NCBI RefSeq assembly: GCF_013177735.1
Contig: NZ_WOEZ01000188.1
Location: 1 to 42,944, forward strand
Reading direction: 5' to 3'
DNA from: Paraburkholderia elongata
GTDB lineage: Bacteria > Pseudomonadota > Gammaproteobacteria > Burkholderiales > Burkholderiaceae
Length of the DNA stretch: 42,944 nt
The notes beneath the pieces are model-generated. The model had not been told where the DNA came from, made no database searches, and saw only the letters and a program-made list of their open reading frames with translations. Both the position numbers and the translations under genes were made by a program. Positions 1-8,343 of this stretch are shown here, one piece after another; positions within the stretch are counted from its first letter, which is position 1; every line of letters starts with the position of its first letter.

Positions 1-138
1 CTGTATGGCGCCTACCTTCATCTGCGGGGCACACCGGAGTTCGCTTACTGCGAGTCCGGATCGGCTCACCCGAACGGCACAGCGACATCTTCGCCGGCTC
101 GCGAAACGAACCAACGTCATTCAGGCAAAACATCATGA
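1..138 (+). CDS. Possible 3' end of an upstream gene
   Basis: A frame open from the left edge ends in TGA at 136-138, overlapping the ATG of the next gene by the common ATGA arrangement (135-138). It encodes about 45 residues beginning LYGAYLHLRGTPEFAY. I do not recognise the family, and the last 25 residues are rich in Ser, Thr, Asn and Arg like a non-conserved tail. In related clusters a four-carbon acid-sugar kinase or an aldolase often precedes a PdxA2 gene, but nothing here proves that. The alternative is that this is simply intergenic DNA. Confidence 0.35.
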   Translation: MYGAYLHLRGTPEFAYCESGSAHPNGTATSSPARETNQRHSGKTS

Positions 139-1136
139 GCAACTATCTTCCAGTCATCGGCATCACGATGGGCGACGCAGCGGGCGTGGGTCCGGAAATC
201 GTCGTCAAGAGCTTGACGCACGAGTCCGTCTATCGGCAGTGCCGCCCGCTTGTCATCGGCGATGCGGCGCGCCTTGAGCAGGCCAACCGGATTGTCGGCG
301 GCAACACGAAAGTGCGCCGCATCGCGAAGCCGTCGGATGCGCAATATGAACGCGGCACTATCGACTGCATCGACCTCGCGTTGATTCCCGCCGACTTGCC
401 TTTCGGCGCGCTGTCGGCGCTCGCAGGCGACGCCGCGTATCAGTACATCGCGCGCGCCGTCGAACTCGCGAAGGCCGACGAGATCGATGCGATCTGCACG
501 GCGCCGCTGAACAAGGAAGCGTTGCACGCCGGCGGTCACAAGTATCCTGGCCACACCGAAATGCTCGCGCACCTCACGGGCATCGAGGAAGTGTCGATGA
601 TGCTGGTCGCGCCGAAACTGCGCGTGATCCACGTGACCACCCACATCGGCATTATCGATGCGATCCGCAAGATCGAACCGGGCCTCGTGCAGCGCACGAT
701 CGAGCGAGGTCATGCGACGCTGGTGAAGGCGGGCATCGCCAATCCGCGCATCGCCGTGTGCGGCATCAACCCGCATGCCGGCGAAAACGGCCTGTTCGGT
801 TATGGCGAGGAAGAGGAAAAGATCGTTCCAGCCGTGCAGGTCTTGCGTGAACGCGGCTGGGACATTGAAGGCCCGCTCCCTGCCGACACGCTGTTCTTCC
901 GTGCGGGACGTGGCGACTTCGATCTGGTGGTGGCGATGTACCACGATCAGGGCCACGGTCCGGTCAAGGTGCTCGGCCTCGAAGCCGGCGTCAACGTGAC
1001 GGTCGGCCTCGATGTGATCCGTACCTCGGTCGATCACGGCACGGCGTTCGATATCGCAGGCAAAGGCATCGCTGACGAACGCAGCCTGCTCGAAGCACTG
1101 CGTCAAGGCGCCGAACTCGCGACGCGCCGCGCCTGA
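135..1136 (+). CDS. pdxA2: PdxA-family 4-phospho-hydroxyacid dehydrogenase (PdxA2-like)
   Basis: 333 residues, the full length of the PdxA family. These are NAD-dependent, metal-containing cytoplasmic enzymes that oxidise and decarboxylate a 4-phosphorylated hydroxy acid. The N-terminus has the family sequence GITMGDAAGVGPEI. The three metal-ligand histidines expected from E. coli PdxA are visible as H170 (VTTHIGI), H214 (INPHAGE) and H270 (MYHDQG), so it should be active. Because a TetR gene, aldehyde reductase and hydroxyacid dehydrogenase follow, and not vitamin B6 genes, I favour the PdxA2 role in D-threonate/D-erythronate 4-phosphate catabolism over pyridoxine synthesis. That choice is inference from context. 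The ATG overlaps the possible upstream stop codon, suggesting translational coupling. Confidence 0.88.
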   Translation: MSNYLPVIGITMGDAAGVGPEIVVKSLTHESVYRQCRPLVIGDAARLEQANRIVGGNTKVRRIAKPSDAQYERGTIDCIDLALIPADLPFGALSALAGDAAYQYIARAVELAKADEIDAICTAPLNKEALHAGGHKYPGHTEMLAHLTGIEEVSMMLVAPKLRVIHVTTHIGIIDAIRKIEPGLVQRTIERGHATLVKAGIANPRIAVCGINPHAGENGLFGYGEEEEKIVPAVQVLRERGWDIEGPLPADTLFFRAGRGDFDLVVAMYHDQGHGPVKVLGLEAGVNVTVGLDVIRTSVDHGTAFDIAGKGIADERSLLEALRQGAELATRRA

Positions 1137-1221
1137 TGCGGCTTGAAATCGATGTATGTGCACGGTGCCGCCCGCTCGCGCGGAGCGACAGCGTGCCTTT
1201 AGGGCTGTAGTTGTAGTGAAT

Positions 1222-1824
1222 ATGCACACACGACGCACTGAAGACTCTCGCGAAAGACTACTCGAAGCGGGTGTCGCGCTGTTCGCCGAAACGGGTTATC
1301 ACGGCACCGGCGTAAAAGACATCGTCGAGCGTGCCGGTGTGCCGAAGGGCTCGTTTTACAACTACTTCGAGAGCAAAGAGGCATTCGGCGCGGCGATCCT
1401 GCACCACTACGCGCAGGAGCAGGCCGCTGAATGGAAGCAGTATTCGCTCGAAGCGGCGTCATCCGATCCGCTACTCGCGCTTCGCGGCATCTACGCGCGC
1501 ATCGTTGCCGACTACGAAGACTGTGACGACCGCTACGGTTGTCTGGTCGGCAACTTTGCGGGCGAGATCGCGCAGTCGAGCGATCTGTGCCGGGTCGCTG
1601 CGCGCAGGACGGTCAACGAATGGCGTGTTGGCTGTGCCGATTATCTGCGGCGCGGCCAGGAATACGGCTCCGTGCGGCGCGATCTTTCAGCTGATGCGAT
1701 GGCTGACCTTTTCTGGAATGCATGGGAAGGCAGCCTGTTGCGCATGAAGCTGGATGACTCGGTCGAACCGCTGAAGGCTTGCGTGCATTCAATGTTCGAT
1801 CTGTTTTTCAAATCCCCGCAGTAA
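1222..1824 (+). CDS. TetR/AcrR-family transcriptional repressor
   Basis: About 200 residues. The N-terminal helix-turn-helix is typical of TetR: RLLEAGVALFAETGYHGTGV, then IVERAGVPKGSFYNYFESKE. The C-terminal half has a YGCLVGNFAGEIA segment resembling AcuR/NemR-type regulators, which sense electrophiles or aldehydes; that link is inference. The frame is open further upstream to 1156, but the ATG at 1222 puts MHTRRTEDSRERLLEAG at the N-terminus, the normal layout. The yqhD-like gene begins 99 bp downstream, so the natural guess is that this protein represses that gene and itself. An 8-bp palindrome in the gap could be part of its operator. Confidence 0.9.
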   Translation: MHTRRTEDSRERLLEAGVALFAETGYHGTGVKDIVERAGVPKGSFYNYFESKEAFGAAILHHYAQEQAAEWKQYSLEAASSDPLLALRGIYARIVADYEDCDDRYGCLVGNFAGEIAQSSDLCRVAARRTVNEWRVGCADYLRRGQEYGSVRRDLSADAMADLFWNAWEGSLLRMKLDDSVEPLKACVHSMFDLFFKSPQ

Positions 1825-1889
1825 CGGTCGTAGCTGGTCTGCGCGGCGACGGATTTCGATTCGGGCAGCCGTTTATTGCGTTTTAAGAC

Positions 1890-1897
1890 GACCGGTC
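1890..1897. promoter_or_regulatory. Short palindrome, possible TetR operator core
   Basis: GACCGGTC is a perfect 8-bp palindrome 26 bp before the yqhD-like start codon and directly after the TetR gene. TetR-family operators of the AcuR/NemR type are palindromes containing GACC/GGTC halves. The symmetry does not extend outward, so this is a weak call based mostly on position. Confidence 0.3.
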
Positions 1898-1923
1898 ATT
1901 TCAATGTAAGGAAGAGAGATTCA

Positions 1924-3078
1924 ATGCAGAACTTTACGTTTCACAACCCCACTCGAATCATTTTCGGCGAAGGCCAGATTGCCACACTCGATGCGCAGGT
2001 CCCGCCCAACGCACGGGTGCTGATTACGTGCGGCGGCGGCAGCATCAAGAGCAACGGTGTGCTCGCGCAAGTGCAGGCGGCGCTCGGTGACCGCGCGTGG
2101 CACGTGTTCGGTGGCATCGAACCGAATCCCACTTACGAAACGCTGATGGAAGCGGTTGCGCTCGTCCGCGAGAAGAACATCGATTTTCTGCTGGCGGTGG
2201 GCGGCGGCTCGGTGATCGACGGCACCAAGTTCATCGCTGCCGCTGTGAAGTTCCACGGCGAGCCGTGGGACATTCTGGCGAAGCAGGCCGAGATACGCGA
2301 CGCGATGCCGTTCGGCAGCGTGCTGACGCTGCCCGCCACCGGTTCGGAGATGAACAACGGCGGCGTTATCAGCCACCGCGCGAAAGGCGACAAGTTGCCG
2401 TTCCGTAGCGAGGCGACCTATCCGGTCTTCTCGGTGCTCGATCCGACCACGACCTATTCGTTGCCGCAGCGGCAGATTGCCAACGGTGTCGTCGATGCGT
2501 TCGTTCATATCGTCGAGCAGTATCTGACCTACCCGGTGGACGCCAGGGTACAGGACCGTTTCGCCGAAGGCCTGCTGATCACGCTGACTGAAGTCGGCCC
2601 GCAAGCGCTTGCCGAGCCGCACAACTATACGGTGCGAGCCAACCTGATGTGGACGGCAACGCTGGCGCTGAACGGCCTGATCGGCGCCGGCGTGCCGCAG
2701 GACTGGGCGACCCACATGCTCGGCCACGAGATCACGGCGCTGTACGGACTCGATCACGCACAGACGCTCGCCATCGTGCTGCCGGCCATGCTGAGCGTGC
2801 GCCGCGAGTCGAAGCGCGCGAAGTTGCTGCAGTACGCCGAACGAGTCTGGAACATCACCGAGGGCAGCGAGGACGAGCGTATCAGTGCGGCGATTACGGC
2901 GACCCGCGTGTTCTTCGAACGCATGTCGGTGGGAACCCGCTTGCGCGACTACCAGATTGGCGGCCAGTCAATCGGCACGCTGATCGCGAAGCTCGAAGAG
3001 CACGGGATGACGGCATTGGGCGAACACGGCGACGTGACGCTCGACGTGAGCCGTCAGGTCTATCAATTTGCAGTCTGA
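1924..3078 (+). CDS. yqhD: YqhD-like NADPH-dependent aldehyde reductase (iron-containing ADH family)
   Basis: 384 residues, close to E. coli YqhD (387) and collinear with it from the N-terminus (FHNPTRIIFGEGQIA) to the C-terminus (EHGMTALGEHGDVTLDVSR). The GGGS nucleotide-binding motif is at 93-96. Metal ligands expected from YqhD are present as D191, H195, H264 and H278. The enzyme should reduce short-chain or reactive aldehydes to alcohols with NADPH in the cytoplasm. The ATG at 1924 is preceded by AAGGAAGAGAG; an in-frame ATG at 1876 would add 16 residues without family resemblance. The preceding TetR gene is its probable regulator. Confidence 0.93.
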   Translation: MQNFTFHNPTRIIFGEGQIATLDAQVPPNARVLITCGGGSIKSNGVLAQVQAALGDRAWHVFGGIEPNPTYETLMEAVALVREKNIDFLLAVGGGSVIDGTKFIAAAVKFHGEPWDILAKQAEIRDAMPFGSVLTLPATGSEMNNGGVISHRAKGDKLPFRSEATYPVFSVLDPTTTYSLPQRQIANGVVDAFVHIVEQYLTYPVDARVQDRFAEGLLITLTEVGPQALAEPHNYTVRANLMWTATLALNGLIGAGVPQDWATHMLGHEITALYGLDHAQTLAIVLPAMLSVRRESKRAKLLQYAERVWNITEGSEDERISAAITATRVFFERMSVGTRLRDYQIGGQSIGTLIAKLEEHGMTALGEHGDVTLDVSRQVYQFAV

Positions 3079-3119
3079 ACAGGCCCGCATTCGCGCGGCT
3101 GATCATTTGGAATGTCATT

Positions 3120-4022
3120 ATGAAAATTGGATTTGTAGGACTTGGCTCGATGGGCGCAGCGATTGCGAGGAACCTGATCGACGCCGGGCACGACGTGCAG
3201 GTTTTCAACCGTAGCCCGGCCCGCGCCGAACCATTGCGCGAAGCGGGGGCGAGTATCGCGTCGAGTCCCGCGCAGGCGGCGCTGGGGGCCGACGTGGTGT
3301 TCACGATGGTGGCCGACGATGCCGCGCACGCAGCGGTCACGTTCGGCGAGGCGGGCATCGCCACCACGCTGAAGCCGGGTGCGCTGCACATCTCGATGAG
3401 CACGATCAGTGTCGCCACCGCACAGGACCACGCAGCGAAGTACCGTGAAGCGTGTCTTGCCTTCGTGTCCGCACCGGTATTCGGCCGGCCCGATGCCGCG
3501 GCAGCGCGCAAGCTGTTCATCATGGCGGCAGGCGCGGACGAGCACCTCAAGGTTGCCGTGCCGCTTCTCGAAACGCTTGGACAGTCGGTGGGCATTGTCG
3601 GCGAAGATCCTTCGCAGGCCAACCTGGTGAAGCTGATCGGCAATTTCATGCTGTCTGTAATCATCGAAACGCTGGGCGAAGCGTGTGCCGTAGCGGGCAA
3701 GGCCGGCATCGATCCGATGCGTCTGGTCGAGCTGTTGACGAGCGCAAACTTCAATGCGCCGCCATACAAGATCTACGGTCCGCTGATTGCTTCGCAGCAA
3801 TTCCAGCCGCCGGGCTTCTCGTTGCCGCTCGGGCAGAAGGACAACCGCCTGATGCTGGCAGCCGCCGAGGCGCTTGGCGTTCCGCTGCCGCTGGCAAGTC
3901 TCGTCCACGACCGGTTCCTGACGTTGCGCTCGCAAGGGCTCGGCGCCGAGCATGACTGGTCGGCGGTGGCGCTTTGCGCGTTGTCCGATGCCGGCTTGAG
4001 CAAGGCGTTTCACGGCAGCTGA
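3120..4022 (+). CDS. NAD(P)-dependent beta-hydroxyacid dehydrogenase (3-hydroxyisobutyrate dehydrogenase family)
   Basis: 300 residues, the usual length of the family. The Rossmann motif GFVGLGSMG begins at residue 4, the substrate-site segment around SMSTISV is present, and the catalytic lysine lies in NLVKLIGNF (about residue 170). Such enzymes interconvert a beta-hydroxyacid and its semialdehyde, as in 3-hydroxyisobutyrate, tartronate semialdehyde or related acids; the substrate cannot be read from sequence. The gene starts 41 bp after yqhD and is likely co-transcribed with it. The reading frame is open far upstream inside yqhD, but the ATG at 3120 gives the canonical MKIGFVGLG N-terminus. 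Confidence 0.9.
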   Translation: MKIGFVGLGSMGAAIARNLIDAGHDVQVFNRSPARAEPLREAGASIASSPAQAALGADVVFTMVADDAAHAAVTFGEAGIATTLKPGALHISMSTISVATAQDHAAKYREACLAFVSAPVFGRPDAAAARKLFIMAAGADEHLKVAVPLLETLGQSVGIVGEDPSQANLVKLIGNFMLSVIIETLGEACAVAGKAGIDPMRLVELLTSANFNAPPYKIYGPLIASQQFQPPGFSLPLGQKDNRLMLAAAEALGVPLPLASLVHDRFLTLRSQGLGAEHDWSAVALCALSDAGLSKAFHGS

Positions 4023-4033
4023 GCAATGGGGAC

Positions 4034-4058
4034 GATGCCGCTCGCTATGAGCGGCATT
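4034..4058. terminator. Hairpin between converging genes, possible terminator
   Basis: ATGCCGCTC (4035-4043) and GAGCGGCAT (4049-4057) form a perfect 9-bp stem with a 5-nt loop, 12 bp after the hydroxyacid dehydrogenase stop and between two convergent transcription units. There is no T-run on either side, so termination efficiency is uncertain. Confidence 0.4.
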
Positions 4059-4118
4059 CGACGCGGCGAACAGAGCGCGAGCGGGAATGTTTGGCGATCT
4101 AAGGTGCTATCCCCGGGC

Positions 4119-5414
4119 TCAGGTACGGCCTATATTCGGCTCCGCCGTCTTATCACGCTGATGCTGTGGTCTAGCGGCTTCCTTGATCAACATCACGAAC
4201 GCGCTTGTGCCAATCAGACAGAGGCCCATTACCAACAGTCCGGCGGAAAATGAGTTGGTAAATGAACGCGCGTAGCCGACGAAGTAAGGCCCTCCAAATG
4301 CCCCGATCATGCCGATACCGTTGATCATGCCGCTTATTCGGGCCGTCACTTCGGGCGGCACGAGCTCGGTGGCGATCGACCAGAGTACCGGCTGCGATCC
4401 GTAAAGTGTCGCGCCGGCGATCACGAGCAGCGCCATGTTCCCGACGAACGGATTGGACTCAAAGGTCTCGCCGCCAACCAGAAGGGCCAGACCAGAAATG
4501 GCCAGTGGTATTGCGGAAAAAAGCCGCCGGTCCAGTTTGCGGTCGGACCAGTAAGTCAGGATCGGCATGAGCACGATCGCGAACGCGTAGGGAATCGATG
4601 AGAGCCAGCCGATGTCCGTCGACGAAAGCCCCGGCTGTTGATGAATCACGCTGGGCAGCCAGATCACAAAGCCGAGGAAGCCGGTGTTCCAAAGCAGGAT
4701 CGACGTTGCGAAGAGCCACACCGCCGGACGCCGCAACTGCGAGCCGAATGACACCGGTGTCGGCGACGGCGCTTGCGACGCGTGCTGCTTTTTTTCCGAG
4801 TCGAGGCGTTCGAGCAGTTGCGCGCGATCGGCAGCTTTCAACCACTTCGCGTTGCGCGGCGAATCGGCCACGCCCCACAGCCACACAAATACCCATACGA
4901 GCGGGAACACGCCCTCGACGATGAACAACGTGCGCCAGTCGCCGAGCTTCAGGATGTAGCCGGCGATAGGACCGCTCGCCATCGCGGCGAACGGGTAACA
5001 AAGTTGCCAGATGCCATTTGCGCGAGCACGCTCGGACGGCGCAAACCAGTTCCTCACGAACAGCAGGAAAGTCGGGAATATGCCGCCTTCGAATACGCCG
5101 ATCGCGAAGCGAACCGCGACCAGCTCCTGCGCATTGTGCACAAAACCCTGCGCCATTTCGATCGTTCCCCACAGCACCATCAGCACGGCGATCAGCGCCT
5201 TGCCGTGGCCCTTGTCGGCGATCCAGCCGCCCAGAACCTGCGAAGCGCCATAGCCGAGAAACAGCACGCCCGACGCGAATCCGAGAATCGAGGCGGTCAG
5301 CCCGAGCTCCTTGCCCATCGACGGAATCGCAAAGCCGATGTTGGTGCGGTCCATGAACGCGATGATAAGGGTCATCATCATCACGGGCAGTAAGCGAAAC
5401 CATCTTTGCTTCAT
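4119..5414 (-). CDS. MFS transporter, anion:cation symporter (ACS) type
   Basis: 431 residues with about 12 hydrophobic segments. The N-terminal loop carries the ACS signature FMDRTNIGFAIPSMGKELG, and the loop between helices 2 and 3 reads LGGWIADKGHGK. ACS carriers import organic anions such as tartrate, glucarate, phthalate or 4-hydroxyphenylacetate with protons across the inner membrane. The start at 5414 (MKQRWFR) is preceded on the minus strand by GGAGA at a suitable distance; a longer frame to 5456 lacks family support. It lies 72 bp downstream of the lactonase gene and is probably co-transcribed with it, so a lactone-derived or sugar-acid substrate is likely but unproven. Confidence 0.88.
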   Translation of the reverse strand: MKQRWFRLLPVMMMTLIIAFMDRTNIGFAIPSMGKELGLTASILGFASGVLFLGYGASQVLGGWIADKGHGKALIAVLMVLWGTIEMAQGFVHNAQELVAVRFAIGVFEGGIFPTFLLFVRNWFAPSERARANGIWQLCYPFAAMASGPIAGYILKLGDWRTLFIVEGVFPLVWVFVWLWGVADSPRNAKWLKAADRAQLLERLDSEKKQHASQAPSPTPVSFGSQLRRPAVWLFATSILLWNTGFLGFVIWLPSVIHQQPGLSSTDIGWLSSIPYAFAIVLMPILTYWSDRKLDRRLFSAIPLAISGLALLVGGETFESNPFVGNMALLVIAGATLYGSQPVLWSIATELVPPEVTARISGMINGIGMIGAFGGPYFVGYARSFTNSFSAGLLVMGLCLIGTSAFVMLIKEAARPQHQRDKTAEPNIGRT

Positions 5415-5486
5415 CGTCTGTCTCCATGTTTCGCGTGCATGGCGACAAGGCAGCAACTGGCCCTGCGCGACAGCACGTGTTTATCT

Positions 5487-6308
5487 TTATATGTATCGAT
5501 GCGGCGCCGGTTGCCACTTCTTCCAGAAGTCGGGATCGTGGCAGATCACCAGTTCACCGCCGAAGAACTCGCACAGCAGGCGCAACCGCGCGATAGATGC
5601 GATCGCCTGTTCGGTCGTGTGCGCGTTGCCGGGCGGCGAGTCGGGTTCGAGGTTGGCCGGGCAGAACACTGCGTCGCCGGTCATGAACATGAGCGGGCCC
5701 GACGGCAGACGCACCATCAGCGATTGATGTCCCGGCGTGTGGCCCGGCGTCGTGAGCACGGCTACACCGGGCTTTACCACCTGATCGCCGCGCAACAGTT
5801 CATAGTCGATGTCGCAATCGAAGTAGGCGCGCTCGTATGGCCGCGCGGCAAAGCTGTCTGGCTGATACGCAAAGCGGTATTCCGAACCCTGTACCAGGAA
5901 GCGCGCGTGAGGGAATAACAGGTTGCCGCCCGAGTGATCCCAGTGGAAGTGGCTGTTGATGACGATCTTGACGTGCTCTGGCGTATGACCGAGATCGGCC
6001 AGCCGTGCGCGAATGTCGTCCTGTCGTTCATAGCGCGCGATCATTTCGGAAAAGCGCTTCATCGACAGGCAGGGGTCGGCGCCATCATCCCGTTCGCAGT
6101 TATGCGGCAGAAGTCCGGTATCGAACAAAATATGTTCACCGTCCGTCATCTCGATGAATGCGCCGGTCACGGGAACCTCGACCCGCGTGCCCATTCCGCG
6201 TCGCATCGTCAACGACGACTGGTCGTTGATCAGCGTGCCGAGGTTGAACAGTGAAACGCTTTTGACAAGCGTTTCGGTTGTGCCGGACAGGCTGGCTGAC
6301 ACAGTCAT
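5487..6308 (-). CDS. Metallo-beta-lactamase-fold lactonase, AttM/AiiA-like
   Basis: 273 residues. The dinuclear zinc site is complete: H120-x-H122-x-D124-H125 (NSHFHWDHSGG), H190 (TPGHTPGH), D212 (MTGDAVF) and H257 (VICHDPDFW). The C-terminal HDPDxW followed by AP closely resembles AttM/AiiA N-acyl-homoserine-lactone lactonases. The enzyme therefore probably opens a lactone ring in the cytoplasm. Whether the substrate is a quorum signal or a sugar lactone is open: AttM of Agrobacterium itself sits in a gamma-butyrolactone catabolic operon, and here the neighbours are a carrier and a sugar-acid dehydratase fossil. The start at 6308 has AAGGAG upstream. Confidence 0.87.
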   Translation of the reverse strand: MTVSASLSGTTETLVKSVSLFNLGTLINDQSSLTMRRGMGTRVEVPVTGAFIEMTDGEHILFDTGLLPHNCERDDGADPCLSMKRFSEMIARYERQDDIRARLADLGHTPEHVKIVINSHFHWDHSGGNLLFPHARFLVQGSEYRFAYQPDSFAARPYERAYFDCDIDYELLRGDQVVKPGVAVLTTPGHTPGHQSLMVRLPSGPLMFMTGDAVFCPANLEPDSPPGNAHTTEQAIASIARLRLLCEFFGGELVICHDPDFWKKWQPAPHRYI

Positions 6309-6366
6309 CGTCTCCTTCCATTTATGAATCGCCAAGCTCTCGGTCAAGTCTTTCCTGGTCCATCAG

Positions 6367-6581
6367 TCATGCCAACGAATTGCGCTCGCAGAACAGCCCG
6401 ATAATCGACGTCGCAGCCAGATTCGGATGACGCGCATAACCCGCGATGGTCGCCGCAGGAGCGTCCCAGTCGGCATGTCGATGCGCGCGATGACGGCGTT
6501 TTCGTCAGGATGGAGCTGAACAAGCGGGCCGGCGATGGTCTTACCGACCGATTCGGTGATGGTGGTGACCCCGTTTTCCAC
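6367..6581 (-). pseudogene. Fossil of a UxaA-family (altronate/galactarate-type) dehydratase
   Basis: Two short pieces of one family lie head to tail in different frames. The first, about 6581 to 6462, reads GPLVQLHPDENAVIARIDMP, the N-terminal SAF-domain motif of UxaA-type dehydratases. The second, about 6462 to 6367, reads TIAGYARHPNLAATSIIGLF followed by CERNSLA and a stop, matching the mid-protein TLAGYARHPN...GLGCE motif. About 150 residues between the motifs and everything after the second are missing, against roughly 500 residues in an intact protein. The metal-binding part is gone, so no dehydratase activity is expected. It lies upstream of the lactonase and carrier on the same strand, suggesting an old sugar-acid operon that lost its first enzyme. 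Confidence 0.72.
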
Positions 6582-6640
6582 TAGCCACCAGACGCACCGA
6601 GGGGAGTGTTTGCGACGAGTATGCTAGTCATCGCCTCTCA

Positions 6641-6664
6641 GAAGAAGTAGTCTTTGCTTTCTTC
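6641..6664. promoter_or_regulatory. Inverted repeat before the LysR gene
   Basis: GAAGAA (6641-6646) and TTCTTC (6659-6664) are inverted repeats separated by 12 bp, ending 20 bp before the LysR start codon and upstream of the divergent remnant-lactonase-carrier unit. LysR proteins usually bind dyads in such divergent gaps. The half sites are short, so the call is weak. Confidence 0.25.
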
Positions 6665-6684
6665 AAAACATAAAATTTCTTTCG

Positions 6685-7560
6685 ATGGACTCCCGCTATC
6701 TTCAGAGCTTTGTCTACGTGGTCGAATTTGGCTCGATCGCGGAAGCCGCTCGCCGGCTCGATCTGACGCCGGCAGCGGTGGCACAGCGCGTGAAGATGCT
6801 CGAGACGGAGCTGGGCGGTCAACTCGTGCGCCGCTGCGGACGCACGGTCGGTACGACGGAGGCCGGCGAGCGCATCCTCGAACGCGCTCGCAAGGTGCTG
6901 CACGACATCCGCGACCTGAAGTCGGATCTGGAGAATCCGTCGACGCTGGGTGGACAACTGCGCCTCGGCGGCATGGGAACGATGATGACGAGTCTGATCC
7001 CTATAATGCTTGCGGAGCTGCTGGCGCGTCACCCTGGAATCGACTTTTATCTCGAGCCGGGCACCTCGCTCGACCTGTATCGGAAAGTCGTCGGTGGCGA
7101 TCTTGATGCCGCGGTCATCGCACGGCCATCGTTCAATCTGCCGAAAAGTTGCGACTGGCACACGTTCAGGGAAGAGCCGCTCGTGCTGCTGACACCTGCC
7201 GCGATGAAGGTGACCGATCCGCACGTCACATTGCAGACGGAACCGTTTCTCCGTTACGACCGCAATGTCGTCGGTGGGCAGCTCGCCGAGAGCTACCTTC
7301 GGCAACATGGCATCACGCCGCATCAACGCTGCGAACTTGACGGGCTTGGCGCGATTGCCGCGCTGGTGGACCGTGGTCTTGGCGTCTCACTCGTGCCCGA
7401 CTGGATGACCAAACCACTCACCGATCTATCACTTGCCAAATGGCCGCTGCCCCATCCTTTTCAGAAGCGCGTGGTCGGGTTGATATGGGGACGCTCCTCA
7501 GCCCGTACCCGACTGATCCAGGCCTTTCTGCAAGTGGCCTCGGAGTTCAAATGTGGCTAA
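6685..7560 (+). CDS. LysR-family transcriptional regulator
   Basis: 291 residues. The winged helix-turn-helix is at about residues 1-60 (MDSRYLQSFVYVVEFGSIAE, then RRLDLTPAAVAQRVKMLE), followed by a linker helix and a periplasmic-binding-protein-like effector domain (GQLRLGGMGTMMTSLIPIML onward). It is divergent from the remnant-lactonase-carrier group and probably controls it, as is normal for LysR genes. The effector is unknown. No strong ribosome-binding site precedes the ATG at 6685, but this start gives the standard LysR N-terminus. The gene looks intact although the first gene of its presumed target is broken. Confidence 0.9.
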   Translation: MDSRYLQSFVYVVEFGSIAEAARRLDLTPAAVAQRVKMLETELGGQLVRRCGRTVGTTEAGERILERARKVLHDIRDLKSDLENPSTLGGQLRLGGMGTMMTSLIPIMLAELLARHPGIDFYLEPGTSLDLYRKVVGGDLDAAVIARPSFNLPKSCDWHTFREEPLVLLTPAAMKVTDPHVTLQTEPFLRYDRNVVGGQLAESYLRQHGITPHQRCELDGLGAIAALVDRGLGVSLVPDWMTKPLTDLSLAKWPLPHPFQKRVVGLIWGRSSARTRLIQAFLQVASEFKCG

Positions 7561-7890
7561 GCGGCACAGTGCCGTCGGGCTTCGCGTTGCTTTTTTCTGC
7601 ATGTGGCAACCGTTCCGCCTGGAAAGAATCCGGAGCTTAGGTAATTCGAACGATCGTGCAAATATGCCGTGTTAAATGGCAACAATTTGTTAAGCGTCTC
7701 GTGAATGCGGCCTCGACGATATCGCTATAGAATTGACCCGGCCCAATCGTGAATGTCGATTATTTGCAAGCCAGTAGGGCCGTTTCGCAACTCTCTATTC
7801 GATACACTCTCAATGTCCCATAGCACTCGCCGGCCTACGGGCCGCGCTTCTTTTGGTCGGCGTCACCTAAGCAAGGAGATGCTGCTCCCA
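7561..7890. other. Intergenic gap with a short hairpin and T-run
   Basis: No gene recognised before 7891. Just after the LysR stop, CGGCAC-A-GTGCCG (7562-7574) is a perfect short palindrome, and a run of six T lies at 7591-7596, about 16 bp further on. Together they may end the LysR transcript, but the spacing is too long for a textbook intrinsic terminator. The rest is more AT-rich than the flanking genes and probably contains the promoter of the small gene at 7891. I could not fix a convincing -35/-10 pair. Confidence 0.4.
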
Positions 7891-8340
7891 ATGACGAGGC
7901 AAGCTGCCTCTGATATCTCGCTCGCGAATCACCTTGCTCTTGCAGTCTGTCGCAAAGGGCAAGGGAACGCTCATCTGATCAATGAGCTGAACAGAGTCGT
8001 ATATCTGACGTACTACTTACAAGAGGCCGGATTCGGTAGCGCACCTGTCGATTTGTACCGGCGTGCCGAGGCTGCATTGGATCAAGCGGGTGGCAGGGCA
8101 CAGTGTGACGGAGTGTGGCAAGTCAGCGCGGAGGTCGCAAGTATGCTCGAAGAAATCCTGGCCATTCACGATCAGCAACTGACAGCGGCTGCGACCAGGC
8201 ACGTGATCGAGGCCAAAGCGCGGTTTTCCAGGTTCATCAAAGGCGACCTTCGTTCGCCAGTTTCGAAAGACGCACAGACGACTGATCGCCGCGACGACAT
8301 CGAGCTCAACGTTTCCGCGACCGCCAACAGGTTGCAATAG
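7891..8340 (+). CDS. Uncharacterised small protein
   Basis: 149 residues from the ATG at 7891, or up to 195 if an in-frame ATG at 7753 is used. I prefer 7891 because an AAGGAG lies upstream, though at about 14 bp it is slightly far; an ATG at 7879 sits too close to it. The central part (ANHLALAVCRKGQGNAHLIN, YLTYYLQEAGFG, VDLYRRAEAALD) looks like a helical, soluble, genuinely coding domain with a conserved style, while the C-terminus (DAQTTDRRDDIELNVSATAN) is polar. There is no signal peptide or membrane segment. I do not recognise a function. It stands alone, facing the efflux operon tail to tail. Confidence 0.6.
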   Translation: MTRQAASDISLANHLALAVCRKGQGNAHLINELNRVVYLTYYLQEAGFGSAPVDLYRRAEAALDQAGGRAQCDGVWQVSAEVASMLEEILAIHDQQLTAAATRHVIEAKARFSRFIKGDLRSPVSKDAQTTDRRDDIELNVSATANRLQ

Positions 8341-8343
8341 TCC

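Noticed and set aside
5..277. A plus-strand open frame at the left edge
   Set aside because: It overlaps the PdxA2-like gene in another frame and has no recognisable sequence.
135..1136. Pyridoxine-biosynthesis pdxA
   Set aside because: The fold and metal site agree, but no vitamin B6 or ksgA/surA neighbours are present, and the following genes are catabolic, so the PdxA2 role is favoured.
7753..7890. Longer N-terminus for the small protein at 7891
   Set aside because: The extra 46 residues are Ser/Arg-rich without structure, and the only good ribosome-binding site lies just upstream of 7879-7891.
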